A DNA stretch of 45,108 bases from Candidatus Woesearchaeota archaeon. Lineage in GTDB: Archaea > Nanobdellota > Nanobdellia > Woesearchaeales > JAGVXP01. Both the position numbers and the translations under genes were made by a program. The notes beneath the pieces are model-generated. The model was not told the DNA's origin. It did no database searches and saw only the letters and a program-made list of their open reading frames with translations. The stretch is taken from assembly GCA_018303725.1 (NCBI GenBank), contig JAGVXP010000055.1:1-45108 (forward strand). Direction: 5' to 3'. Each line of letters starts with the position of its first letter. Within the stretch, counting starts at the first letter, position 1. Shown here piece after piece: positions 26,340 to 36,350 of the stretch.

Positions 26340-27752
26340 TTATCCCTTCAGAACACCAATGGGCTCCATTCTGGCAACTTTTAAAGAGATCCCAGAGCCA
26401 TGCACAGAATTTATAACCTCTTCAACATCCTTGTAGGCTTCTGGCGCTTCTTCTGCCAGGCTTTTTGGGGATGGTGATTTGGTTATAATCCCTCTTGCAG
26501 CCAATTCTCTTTGTATTTCATTGCCCCTAAATTCACCTAAAGCACCATGCCTTGACATAGCCCTTCCTGCCCCATGAGCCGAACTTCCAAAGGATTTTTG
26601 CATTGCTGTTTCTGTTCCTTTCAAGATGTAAGAAGCGGTTCCCATTGAGCCTGCTAAAAGGACTGGTTGGTCTGGAAAGCTTCTTGTAGCGCCTTTTCTA
26701 TGGACAAATAATTCTTTTTTCTCCCCATTTATGGTATGCGTTTCTTTTTTCACCACATTGTGGCAGATGCCGTATATTGTGTGCATCCCCATGCTTTCCC
26801 AGTCTTTATTGAATATTTTTTCAAAAGTTTCCCTAATCCATTGGGTCATAACAAGCCTGTTTGTAAAGCTGTAATTAACAGCGCATTTCATTGCTGCAAA
26901 ATAATCCAAGGCTTCTTGGCTTTTAGCAGGAGCGCAGGCTAACTGCCTGTCTGGCAGCCATATTTTATATTTTTGGACTGCTCTTTCCTGGATTTTTAAA
27001 TAATCAGAAGCAACCTGGTGACCTAGCCCTCTAGAACCGCAATGAAGCATTATCAAAACCTGGTCTTTATCTGTAATACCCCATTCCTTTGCTTTAGCTT
27101 CATCAAACATATTTGTTACTTTTTGTATTTCCAAGAAATGATTTCCTGCCCCTAAAGTACCTAATTGTGGGCTGCCTCTTTGCTTTGCCAAATCTGAAAC
27201 TTTTTTTGGGTCAGCTCCCTGCATTTTTCCATTTTCTTCTATATATTTTAAATCTTCTTTTACACCATAGCCTTTTTCAACAGCCCATTCACAGCCATTA
27301 ACCAAAACTTCGTTTAATTCATTAGAATTTAGTCTTAATTTTCCTTTGCTTCCAACACCGCAAGGAACAGCATTAAATAAAGCAGGGACTAGTTCTTTTA
27401 GCTTATTTTTTATTTCTTTGTAGCTTAGATTAGTTCTGATGGAGTTTACACCGCAGTTTATATCAAAGCCGCATAAGCCAGAAGAGATTACGCCTTCTTC
27501 TGCGTCAAAAGCAGCTACTGCTCCCATTGGCAGGCCATATCCAAAGTGGGCATCTGGAAGAGCTATAACCGGCTCAATAACGCCAGGTAATGTACAGACA
27601 TTGCTTAGCTGTTGTATGGTGTCATCTTCCATTGAGTTATAGATGGCTTTGTTTGCAATAAGCTTTCCAGCCACCTTCATTTCCTTTCTAACTGCTTTTG
27701 GCAGCAGCCATTCATACTCGTTTATTGGCTGTAATTTTTCTTTGTATGCCAT
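26340..27752 (-). CDS. rtcB: RNA-splicing ligase RtcB
   Basis: LPDAHFGYGLPMGAVAAFD, GFDINCGVNSIRTN, GTLGAGNHFLEIQ, HCGSRGLGHQ, SAHGAGRAMSR. Confidence 0.96.
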   Translation of the reverse strand: MAYKEKLQPINEYEWLLPKAVRKEMKVAGKLIANKAIYNSMEDDTIQQLSNVCTLPGVIEPVIALPDAHFGYGLPMGAVAAFDAEEGVISSGLCGFDINCGVNSIRTNLSYKEIKNKLKELVPALFNAVPCGVGSKGKLRLNSNELNEVLVNGCEWAVEKGYGVKEDLKYIEENGKMQGADPKKVSDLAKQRGSPQLGTLGAGNHFLEIQKVTNMFDEAKAKEWGITDKDQVLIMLHCGSRGLGHQVASDYLKIQERAVQKYKIWLPDRQLACAPAKSQEALDYFAAMKCAVNYSFTNRLVMTQWIRETFEKIFNKDWESMGMHTIYGICHNVVKKETHTINGEKKELFVHRKGATRSFPDQPVLLAGSMGTASYILKGTETAMQKSFGSSAHGAGRAMSRHGALGEFRGNEIQRELAARGIITKSPSPKSLAEEAPEAYKDVEEVINSVHGSGISLKVARMEPIGVLKG

Positions 27753-27828
27753 GCAGGGAAGGATACTCAACCTATTTAAATAGTTAACGATAAATTTATA
27801 TATATTATTGCAACAACTTAACAGATAG

Positions 27829-28605
27829 ATGACTGATAAAACTGATGATATATTTGATGAACTTGAAGATTACCATAAAAAGAGCAAGGAAAAGGTAGAA
27901 GAACAAGATCAAGAACAGCCTAGGAAGGTCTATAAGAAGGAAGATAAAAAAATGGATAAGGAAGGAAAGGAAGTTGTGATAAGGTTCAGGATAAAACCAA
28001 TATTAATTGAAAGGATTATATATATTGCTGTCATTTTGATCCTAGCATTCTCCTTATTTTTCTTTGGATTTTTAAAACCATTGTCAAAATGCCCGTTTAG
28101 CGGTTTAGGAAGCATTGTTGGCTTGTCTGGCAGTGGTGTTGAGGGAAATGAGAGTGCGGTTATAGAAGATGCTGTTAATGAAACTGAGGACACAGAGGAA
28201 ACAACAACTGAGGATACAACTACCACAACAACAACCAGCAGCAGTGGTGTTATAAAAGCTGAACTTGCTTTTACAAGCGATAATATTGGCATAAGTGGTG
28301 AGCACCCGAATGTCAAAGTAAAAAGCATCTCGTACAAGATAAGAAATAGCGGAGATGACCTTTACTCAAGGGTTGATATTTATTGGTATGACAAAGACGA
28401 TGAAGCAACTATCAAAACTAAGCTTAGAGCTAGTTATAAATTGAAGGTGAGTGCAGGAAAGGTTTCTCCATTAAAAACCATAACCTCGTTTTCGGGCTCT
28501 TACCTTAGCTCAATCAATAAACAAGAAACATTTGTTTTGAAACTGTATGATGATAAAACAAACAAATTGCTAAATACGGCTACTGTTGAGTTTAATCCGC
28601 CTTAG
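27829..28605 (+). CDS. Membrane-anchored protein with Thr-rich linker and Ig-like/CARDB-like ectodomain
   Basis: Single TM, TTEDTTTTTTTSSS linker, beta-rich C-terminus. Confidence 0.65.
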   Translation: MTDKTDDIFDELEDYHKKSKEKVEEQDQEQPRKVYKKEDKKMDKEGKEVVIRFRIKPILIERIIYIAVILILAFSLFFFGFLKPLSKCPFSGLGSIVGLSGSGVEGNESAVIEDAVNETEDTEETTTEDTTTTTTTSSSGVIKAELAFTSDNIGISGEHPNVKVKSISYKIRNSGDDLYSRVDIYWYDKDDEATIKTKLRASYKLKVSAGKVSPLKTITSFSGSYLSSINKQETFVLKLYDDKTNKLLNTATVEFNPP

Positions 28606-29015
28606 ATATCCAAACTGATTGTTGCTTTATAACCCTCATCTGTTTTCTCAAATTTATATTTGTAGTAAGTAACTGCTTTCACAACTGTTTCGCCTAATTC
28701 TGGCGTTATTGGTTCTCCGAATAATTTGGCTTTTATATGATTTTTATCGATTTCCTTTACTTCTACTTTGGAAAAAAATTTCTGTTCTGTATCAACAATG
28801 GCTATAATGCCTTGGAGCCAATTGATCATTAGGTCTTCAATATTATCCGCTTTTATCAGGTATTCCTCTGCTTTTTTTGGCTGAACTTTTTTTATATTGC
28901 AGATTACAGAAAGCAAAGCCTCGGCTGCGTTTGTAAATAGTTCTTTCAAATCCTTGCCATAAGCTTCAAATAGCACATCCGATGTCAGGTCTTCTATGAA
29001 TTTGTATTTCTCCAT
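28602..29015 (-). CDS. Archease (RtcB cofactor)
   Basis: YKFIEDLTSDVLFEAYGKDLKELFTNAAEALLSVI, LMINWLQGII, VKAVTYYKYKFEKTDEGYKATISLDI. Confidence 0.93.
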   Translation of the reverse strand: MEKYKFIEDLTSDVLFEAYGKDLKELFTNAAEALLSVICNIKKVQPKKAEEYLIKADNIEDLMINWLQGIIAIVDTEQKFFSKVEVKEIDKNHIKAKLFGEPITPELGETVVKAVTYYKYKFEKTDEGYKATISLDI

Positions 29016-29016
29016 T

Positions 29017-29301
29017 TTAGTAAGGCACTATTTCCGGGATTTCATCGTCTTCATCTGGTGTTTGTTTGGTCTCTTCATTTGTCTCTGAAGTTGAAGGTGT
29101 ACCACCAAATAGGTTACCAAAAACATTTCCCCCAGAACCAGAGCTAGAACCAGGGCTAGATTCAGTTAATGATGATGAACTATCACCAAATATATTACCC
29201 CTGTTTGTGTAAGAAGATTCTCCAACCAAGTGCTGGAGCATTCTGATTACTTTCCTTATATCTTCATGCGAGTCCTCTTTTGTGTCTATTGTGATTTTCA
29301 T
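29017..29301 (-). CDS. Small protein with conserved-looking N-terminus and Ser/Gly-rich disordered tail
   Basis: MKITIDTKEDSHEDIRKVIRMLQHLVG then low-complexity S/G/T/E tail. Confidence 0.6.
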   Translation of the reverse strand: MKITIDTKEDSHEDIRKVIRMLQHLVGESSYTNRGNIFGDSSSSLTESSPGSSSGSGGNVFGNLFGGTPSTSETNEETKQTPDEDDEIPEIVPY

Positions 29302-29340
29302 GTCTTAGGTTTTTAATTTACAACTATAAATATTTTGTGG

Positions 29341-30399
29341 TTATAGAAACTCTGTGCTTATGTTCAAGCAGTCATAAGTGGGATACTCTTCAACCAGGGC
29401 TAATTTTAGCTGTTCATCTTTTATATTACCTAAAACCCAAGGAGCGATTAAAAGTCTTTTCCTTTTTTCATCTCTCTCTATCAATTTAGAAGGGATTTTA
29501 TACTTTTTAATTAATTTTTTTCTTAATTTTTCTAAATTTTTAGTTGAATAAACAGCTCCTCTGTAAAGCAAACCTTCCTCAGTCAGTATATCATAGGGTT
29601 TGGCAATGTTCTTTGCCCTTCTTTTTATCCTATTTGCTAGTTGAACCCTATCTTTTAAGGTTGCAGTGCAATAATGCACATTTAGTTTTGGGTGTTTTTT
29701 TGATATGTGCTTTATTAGTTTTAAAGCTACTCCTTCAGAGCCTTTTACTGCATAAGACAGTTTATTTTTTACCCTATAACCTTGATTAGATAGCTTATTT
29801 ACCTTATTGTCCGCCATTTCCAACTCATTTAAATTAAGAAAATCAATTTTGTTTGCAAAATAACCAATCAGTTTTTTTGTCTGCTTCTCTTTTTTTGGTA
29901 TTGCCGGTATTTCTATGCCGATTCTCCAATTATAGTTTTTTACTAAGTCTATTTTACCCCATAATTGATTATTGTCTAGATCAGGATGGAACCTTATTTC
30001 ATCTAAGCCTGTTCTGTATAATTTTTTCAGATTATCTTTATTTATTAAATTGAAGGATGTGTAAAGGTGTATGTGGAATTTTCTGCCAAATTTTTTTTTT
30101 AATGATTTGATATAATTTATTGCCCTCTGCAGTCTGCATAGAGAATCACCACCTGTAAAGCCTGCTCCCTGTGCGTCTATTAGTTTTGCTTCTTTTATTA
30201 TATCCTTAATATTATTTGTTGGCCATTCATCCGCGTAAGTCACATCTTTCTTGTATTTTTTATCAGAGATAGGGCAGTAATAACAGCTTCTTGGGCACAA
30301 GCCAGTTAAAAACAGAACTAATTTAGAGCCTTTAACACAAAGCTGGCAACCTTTTGATAAAGTGCCTATTTTATATGAATGGTAGGGTGTTTTTTGCAT
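29341..30399 (-). CDS. Radical SAM protein
   Basis: GLCPRSCYYCPIS (CxxxCxxC), TGGDSLCRLQRAINYI. Confidence 0.87.
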   Translation of the reverse strand: MQKTPYHSYKIGTLSKGCQLCVKGSKLVLFLTGLCPRSCYYCPISDKKYKKDVTYADEWPTNNIKDIIKEAKLIDAQGAGFTGGDSLCRLQRAINYIKSLKKKFGRKFHIHLYTSFNLINKDNLKKLYRTGLDEIRFHPDLDNNQLWGKIDLVKNYNWRIGIEIPAIPKKEKQTKKLIGYFANKIDFLNLNELEMADNKVNKLSNQGYRVKNKLSYAVKGSEGVALKLIKHISKKHPKLNVHYCTATLKDRVQLANRIKRRAKNIAKPYDILTEEGLLYRGAVYSTKNLEKLRKKLIKKYKIPSKLIERDEKRKRLLIAPWVLGNIKDEQLKLALVEEYPTYDCLNISTEFL

Positions 30400-30524
30400 T
30401 TTTATAAATGATAGGATAATGATGAAATATTTAATGATTATGATTCTACAATCCCTACCTACATTAGACTGGTTGGTGTCTTAAACAAAGAATATGAGGT
30501 ATCTGATCCATTTTTCTAGTCTGG

Positions 30525-31289
30525 TCACCTCAACAGCAATTTAATAGCCTCATCACACCTCTGGCATGGTTCTGTAGCTTCCAGACAATCATACCTTGTT
30601 ACACAGAAGTCATTTTCTTTATAACCATAATTGCCTTCTAATGAATAAGCTTCATGATGGTAATAATCCAAAAAATGAGTTATTGCTTCGTGGATTGTAA
30701 CGCCTCTTATAGCGTTAATATATTTCTGGCGGTCTGGAGTCAATGCTAGTGTTATTCCACCATGAAAACTACTATTTCCCCAGTCAGCATCATCAAATCT
30801 TCTTCTTGAAACAAAGACGTAAGAACCATTGGGAAAAACTGATGAGGTATACCCAATGTTCTCTCCGTTCAGGTTAGAATTAAATCTCTGGAGTTCGGTT
30901 TGGTACTCTTTACTGTTTGGGTCAACCATTTCTATATTAAGATCTAGTGAGTAATGTTTATTAGCCCAGTCTAAACCATTTATAACTGCGTCAATGCATT
31001 TTTGGGAAATACTATTTTCTATGATAATCCGAAATCTAAAATTTTTTGGTAGTCTGTTATGTCTACTACCCCAATAGCCTATCCATTCATCATGTTCCAA
31101 CTGAATTAATTTTTTTCTTCCTATCTTTTTAAGAATCGTACATCTTAGTTCAAGAAAAAAATTATCTTTACTAGTACTATTAAGAGATAAAGTCCTCAAT
31201 AATTCTCTTTTATAATATGGGATTAGATCTTTATCCCCCTTAACCTCTCTCGACATCTCTTCACGATAAAATTGTAGCCTATCCATCAC
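30525..31289 (-). CDS. Putative metzincin-like zinc protease
   Basis: HEAITHFLDYYH (HExxHxxxxxH) followed by Cys-rich C..C..C..C tail. Confidence 0.5.
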   Translation of the reverse strand: MMDRLQFYREEMSREVKGDKDLIPYYKRELLRTLSLNSTSKDNFFLELRCTILKKIGRKKLIQLEHDEWIGYWGSRHNRLPKNFRFRIIIENSISQKCIDAVINGLDWANKHYSLDLNIEMVDPNSKEYQTELQRFNSNLNGENIGYTSSVFPNGSYVFVSRRRFDDADWGNSSFHGGITLALTPDRQKYINAIRGVTIHEAITHFLDYYHHEAYSLEGNYGYKENDFCVTRYDCLEATEPCQRCDEAIKLLLR

Positions 31290-31374
31290 ATAGAGAAATA
31301 TCTTTTCTTTTTTAAACCTATCTAAAAAATGGTTTAATCCAGTTTTTGAAAAGTATTTAGGTTAATTAAAATAA

Positions 31375-32157
31375 TTATAAAAACAACCTCTGGAAATTCA
31401 TCCAAACATTGTTAATGACTTCCTGCAGCTCCATTCCTTTGATCTCTGCCATTTTTTTATAACTTTCTATAACAAAAGCAGGCTCGTTTCTTCTGTCCTT
31501 AAAGGGGCTTAGATAAGGAGCGTCCGTTTCGCAGAATAGCTGGTTGATATTAATTTCCTTAACCATTAGCTGGAAGTTTTGAGCTCTTACAACATTTGTT
31601 GGAATAGAAAAATGATAACCCAAGTCAGCTGCTTTTTTAACTATGTTCTTTTTTCCAGAGAAACAGTGCAAGAGAACTTTTTTTATTTTTGAAGAGTTTA
31701 ACATTTCTATAACATCATCCTCTGCTTTTCTTGAATGAACTATAATTGGCTTTTTTATTTTTTCTGCAAGCCTTATTATTTTTTGAAAAACCTCTTTTTG
31801 CTCTTTTTCTTTTCCCTTAACAGTATAATCCAAACCTATTTCACCTATTGCAGTTAGTTTGTCTTTGTTTTCTTCAATAAATTTAAGCTCGTTATCAATG
31901 TCAATTGGCTTTATTTTCTCCATGGGGTAAGCCGCTTCTCTCAATCCAAGATCAACAGCATATAATGGGTAGATGCCTAAAGCGGCTTTTACAATATCAT
32001 ATTTTTCAGCTATTTTTAAGCTTGACACATTTGTTTTATGGTCAGAACCGTTTGTTATTATTGCTTTAACATCTGCTTTTCTTGCTCTTTCTATTACTTT
32101 ACCTAAATCTTTAGTAAATTCTTCATCCGCTAGATGGGCATGCACATCTATTAACAT
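31375..32157 (-). CDS. TatD-family deoxyribonuclease
   Basis: MLIDVHAHLADEEF, AIGEIGLDY, PIIVHSRKAEDD, CETDAPYLSP. Confidence 0.93.
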   Translation of the reverse strand: MLIDVHAHLADEEFTKDLGKVIERARKADVKAIITNGSDHKTNVSSLKIAEKYDIVKAALGIYPLYAVDLGLREAAYPMEKIKPIDIDNELKFIEENKDKLTAIGEIGLDYTVKGKEKEQKEVFQKIIRLAEKIKKPIIVHSRKAEDDVIEMLNSSKIKKVLLHCFSGKKNIVKKAADLGYHFSIPTNVVRAQNFQLMVKEININQLFCETDAPYLSPFKDRRNEPAFVIESYKKMAEIKGMELQEVINNVWMNFQRLFL

Positions 32158-33113
32158 TTTATCAATTTCTCCATTTCTTTTATGTGCAATAGGGGGCTCT
32201 TTTTATGTATTTCTAAAAATAGGTCTTTTCCTGCTTTTTTGTTTATTAAATCAAAAGATGTTTTGTCTGCTTCAACAATATTTTTGCTTAGGACCATACC
32301 TATATCTTCTAAAACAATTCCTTCCGGGTCAGAGCAGCAGTCACAGAGCTTTGTTATGTCCTGCAGGAAATTAAGATAGAATTGTTTTCTTTTGTTTTTT
32401 ATAACTGCATAAGCCCCTTCTGCCAGCAAGGCATCAAACATAGCTTTTTTTGGCTTTAAAACATTATTTTTGCAATTTAGGATACAAACACCGCAACCCC
32501 AGCATTTGCTGTAGTTAAAAACGGCCTTTTTGTTTTCTAGCTTAATAGCTTCTACAGGGCAGCATTCAACACAAACACCACAGCCTTTGCACTCTCCTTT
32601 GAAAACAGGCTCTGCTAAACCATGAATATCTGCTTTTGTCTTTTTTGTAACACCGCCCATTCCTAAGTTTTTGATTGCTCCTCCAAAGCCAGAGCACATA
32701 TGGCCTTTGACATGGCTTAAAACTAACAAGGCAGTTGCTTCTGCTAGGGGTTTGCAGACTTGAACATTTAGATTTTCTGTTTTAACTTCAATATAATCAT
32801 CAGAGATTATAACAGGACATCCAATGTTTTTTTCATAGAAACCGTTTTTTCTTGTTGTTTCTTTATATTTTTCAACAGTGTCTCTGCCGCCTGGGTAAAT
32901 TACTATAGAATCGAATAAAAAGGGCTTTAGTTTTAGTTTTTTTAAGATTGAGATTATTTTTTTAACCATATCTGCCTTTAGATGATAAGGATTTGGGGGT
33001 TCGCCCATATGCAGTTTTACAGCAACTTTGTCGCCTTCTTTAAATAGGTTTTTTAGCTGTTCCTTTAGGATATTGAATAGTTTGCCTTTCTCTTTTATAT
33101 CTATAAATATCAT
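32151..33113 (-). CDS. DUF362 protein with two 4Fe-4S ferredoxin motifs
   Basis: KLHMGEPPNPYHLKADMV, CKGCGVCVECCPVEAI, CWGCGVCILNC. Confidence 0.9.
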   Translation of the reverse strand: MIFIDIKEKGKLFNILKEQLKNLFKEGDKVAVKLHMGEPPNPYHLKADMVKKIISILKKLKLKPFLFDSIVIYPGGRDTVEKYKETTRKNGFYEKNIGCPVIISDDYIEVKTENLNVQVCKPLAEATALLVLSHVKGHMCSGFGGAIKNLGMGGVTKKTKADIHGLAEPVFKGECKGCGVCVECCPVEAIKLENKKAVFNYSKCWGCGVCILNCKNNVLKPKKAMFDALLAEGAYAVIKNKRKQFYLNFLQDITKLCDCCSDPEGIVLEDIGMVLSKNIVEADKTSFDLINKKAGKDLFLEIHKKSPLLHIKEMEKLIKC

Positions 33114-33249
33114 AAGTAGTGTGAAAATGATAATATTTATAAATATTCTTTGGTTTCTTAAGCGTATGGATAGCGTTAGATGCTCTGGTGCATAAGAATT
33201 CTTTTTTAGTTTTATCCATATATTTTAAAAAACCCAAAGGTGATAAACT

Positions 33250-34245
33250 ATGACCAAACAATCTTTAACTGGCTATGTTCCGGACAATTGCGTAAATTTA
33301 GACCATTTCCCGCACATAAAAGGCTATGATTTTAATGAAAAGTTTGATTTCAATAAGTTTTTGAAGTCTTACTCAAATACAGGATTTCAGGCTACAAATA
33401 TTGGCAAGGCTGTAGAGATAATAAAGGCTATGAGGAGGGAAAAAGCCCAGGTGTTTTTAGCTTACACCTCTAATATGGTAAGTTCTGGTGTAAGGGAAGT
33501 TATCAGATATTTAGCTGAGCATAAGTTTGTTGATGTCCTTGTGACTACAGCTGGAGGCATTGAAGAGGATGTTATCAAATCCTTAAAGCCTTTTGTTTTA
33601 GGCTCTTTTGAAGCTGACGGAAGAAGCCTGTTTGAGAAAGGCATTAACAGGACAGGTAATATATTTGTTACAAATGACAGGTATACCTATTTTGAGAAGC
33701 ACATGAATGGCGTTCTTGATGGGGTCTATAAAACACAGGTTAAAAGAAAGAAACCACTATGCTCATCTGAAATAATTGAGATAGTTGGAAAATCAATTAA
33801 TGATAAGGGATCAATATTGTATTGGGCATGGAAAAACAAGATTCCTGTATTCTGCCCTGCCCTAACTGACGGGGCGTTTGGTGATATGATTTTTTTTATG
33901 AAGCAAAGAAAGAAGGATTTTTATGTTGATATTTCCGAGGATATGGTTAGAATTGTAAATTTAGTTTTAAATGCCAAGAAAACAGGTGTCATTATATTGG
34001 GGGGCGGTGTTGCTAAGCATTATACATTAAATGCCCAAATCTTCAGGGAAGGGTGTGATTTTGCGGTTTATGTTAACACGGCAGATGAGTTTGACGGCTC
34101 TGATTCGGGAGCAAAAACGAATGAAGCAGTAACATGGGGCAAGATAAAAGCAAATGCTCCGCAAGTCAAAGTGCATGGAGATGCTACCATGATATTCCCT
34201 TTGATAGTGGCTGGATTAGTAAATGATTTAAATAATAAGAAATAA
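33250..34245 (+). CDS. Deoxyhypusine synthase
   Basis: FQATNIGKAVEIIKAMRR, AYTSNMVSSGVREVIRYL, VTTAGGIEED, DGAFGDMIFF, SGAKTNEAVTWGKI. Confidence 0.95.
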   Translation: MTKQSLTGYVPDNCVNLDHFPHIKGYDFNEKFDFNKFLKSYSNTGFQATNIGKAVEIIKAMRREKAQVFLAYTSNMVSSGVREVIRYLAEHKFVDVLVTTAGGIEEDVIKSLKPFVLGSFEADGRSLFEKGINRTGNIFVTNDRYTYFEKHMNGVLDGVYKTQVKRKKPLCSSEIIEIVGKSINDKGSILYWAWKNKIPVFCPALTDGAFGDMIFFMKQRKKDFYVDISEDMVRIVNLVLNAKKTGVIILGGGVAKHYTLNAQIFREGCDFAVYVNTADEFDGSDSGAKTNEAVTWGKIKANAPQVKVHGDATMIFPLIVAGLVNDLNNKK

Positions 34246-34348
34246 ACAAAAAGAATATAAAAAATAACATTTGCACTGTCGAGCCAAATCACTAAAGAAG
34301 CTCTATTGCGAGACTAATAGACAAGGCATAATTTATAAAAACCAAGTC

Positions 34349-34500
34349 ATGCAAAAAGATGTAGAAATTAAACACTAGGCGATCACTCCTTCTGGCACTG
34401 TGCATATTGGTAATTTCAGGGAGATGATTACTATTGATTTTATTCATAGGGCGCTAAAAGACGCTGGAAAGAAGATGAGATTTATCTATTCCTGGGATGA
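34349..34500 (+). pseudogene. Truncated class I lysyl-tRNA synthetase fragment
   Basis: [50 protein letters not shown]; in-frame TAG at 34376; homology stops at a junction near 34500. Confidence 0.75.
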
Positions 34501-35063
34501 AAAATTGTTACTAAAGTTAAAGATATTATTATAATTGTTAATCCAATAAGAATTCTGTTAGTTTTTATTTGAAATAAAATTTCTGGTGGAGCAATTCTTA
34601 CATTAAAAAATTCTGATTTTTTGTTATCTAAATAAAATAAATTATAATTTCCTGGTGCCCTATAAAATATCTTTTTTTCTAAAGCGTACTCCTTTTTGTT
34701 CTGATCATAATTAAAATCTGATAAATAAAATGATGCTGGAATGGAACCATAAGAAATGTTTTCATAGCGTCTAGCCCCTTCCAATTTTAAAATAAAATTT
34801 TGTGATTCTAAGACCTTTTTAGTTTTATCAGAAAATGAAATCAACCTCATTTTAAGATTGATAGGATAGTGTTCACCAGCGATTAGAGTATTTTTAGCTT
34901 CCAGTGAAATATACATATTAGCTACGCCTTCATCACCAACATAGAAAAAATCACCACTTTTATAGACATAATGAAATGACAAATCTAAAATCCCAAATGT
35001 GACTAAAAATCCAAAAACGAAAACTATTATTGCTATTACTAAAAATGTCTTTGTTTTTTTCAT
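34482..35063 (-). CDS. Membrane protein, unknown function
   Basis: [26 protein letters not shown]-terminal TM, C-terminal TM; start at 35063. Confidence 0.65.
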   Translation of the reverse strand: MKKTKTFLVIAIIVFVFGFLVTFGILDLSFHYVYKSGDFFYVGDEGVANMYISLEAKNTLIAGEHYPINLKMRLISFSDKTKKVLESQNFILKLEGARRYENISYGSIPASFYLSDFNYDQNKKEYALEKKIFYRAPGNYNLFYLDNKKSEFFNVRIAPPEILFQIKTNRILIGLTIIIISLTLVTIFHPRNR

Positions 35064-35228
35064 ATGAACACCTAGAAGATTGGTGTTGAAATCACAGTTC
35101 TTGTATTTTTTGTAGTTGCAGATGGTGGAGGTTACTACCACAAACCTAATTGTTTTCCAGATTCATCTTTTTCTTTTTCAACGGGTGAATAACAAGCTTT
35201 ATTGGTAGGGTCATCACAACAAAATCCA

Positions 35229-36350
35229 CTAAGGTTGCATTTTTTCTATACCAAAAAGTGTTTTTAGTTTAGAACAGGCTTCTGTATTTCCTTTTTCACA
35301 TTCCTCTTTAAATCTATCTATTGTTGCTTGTTGGGTCTCGCTCCATTGAGTTTCTGCTGTTTCAACTCCTTCAACTTTTGTTCGAACATTTCCTATTTTA
35401 ACGTGTGATAGCAAAGTGTCCAAAATAGTATAAACAACCCTAATATCAGACTCAAATTTGCTTCCTACTGTTCCTGTATTGCAATCTTCTAAAACATAAG
35501 TCATTTTCTCCCCGTTATACAGAATTTGATTTGGTAAAACCACACAACCACCATTCAAGAGATTAATGCTATCAACTTTTATATCATAGCCCATTCCATT
35601 TTGTATAACTACAGTAAAGATAGTTGGAGTTGTTTTATAACCAATACAAGCTAAACCAGATGGCATAATACATCTCTCAGCTAACTCTTCGATAACCTCT
35701 TCAGCTGGAATCGGTTCTACACCAGGAACTTCTTCTGCTGTTTCAGCTCTTTCAACTTTTGTAGAGATTGATCCCGTTTTAGTATGTGATAAATCAGTAT
35801 CAACAATTGTGTAACTAACATCTATAGTACTAACAAATTGAGAACCAGCTGTTAGAGAACAACTTGTTTTATATGTATTTTTTGCACCATTTGCTAGGGC
35901 AATTACACCTCTAGCAGTACCACAACCTGAAATCCAAACATTAATGTTTTTAATATCATAACCCATAGCATTTTGTAATACCACCGTTATGCCACTAGTA
36001 TCTGCTTTATGGTCTAAGCAAACAAGTCCAGATGGCATCGTACATGTACTTGGTAAAAATTTGTCTGGTCCAATACCTTCTTCAACAATTTCTTCTGGTA
36101 TTGCTTCTTCTACTGAAGTAAATATCGCCTTTACTTCTTTTTTTTCATCTTTATCACATATTTTATTATCATTGTGATCTAAACAACAACCAGAAGCGTA
36201 TCTTATATAGGGATCATTACAAACAATAGCTTTTTCAGAAATACGTGCTAAATCTTCATCACTGACTTTACTTAAATCTATATTTTCACAGCCAGCAAGT
36301 AGTAGAATAGCAATGCTAGTTAGTATCATAGAAATCATTATCTTTTTCAT
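35229..36350 (-). CDS. Lipoprotein with two tandem copies of a Cys-containing domain
   Basis: LLLAGCEN lipobox; repeat units CTMPSGLVCLDHKAD..VVLQNAMGYDIK and CIMPSGLACIGYKTT..VVIQNGMGYDIK; possible +1 extension to 35135. Confidence 0.75.
   Translation of the reverse strand: MKKIMISMILTSIAILLLAGCENIDLSKVSDEDLARISEKAIVCNDPYIRYASGCCLDHNDNKICDKDEKKEVKAIFTSVEEAIPEEIVEEGIGPDKFLPSTCTMPSGLVCLDHKADTSGITVVLQNAMGYDIKNINVWISGCGTARGVIALANGAKNTYKTSCSLTAGSQFVSTIDVSYTIVDTDLSHTKTGSISTKVERAETAEEVPGVEPIPAEEVIEELAERCIMPSGLACIGYKTTPTIFTVVIQNGMGYDIKVDSINLLNGGCVVLPNQILYNGEKMTYVLEDCNTGTVGSKFESDIRVVYTILDTLLSHVKIGNVRTKVEGVETAETQWSETQQATIDRFKEECEKGNTEACSKLKTLFGIEKMQP

Noticed and set aside
30400-30525. Possible coding remnant GDNDEIFNDYDSTIPTYIRLVGVLNKEYEVSDPFF upstream of the radical SAM gene
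   Set aside because: About 34 codons without a start codon or recognised homology; too weak to call.
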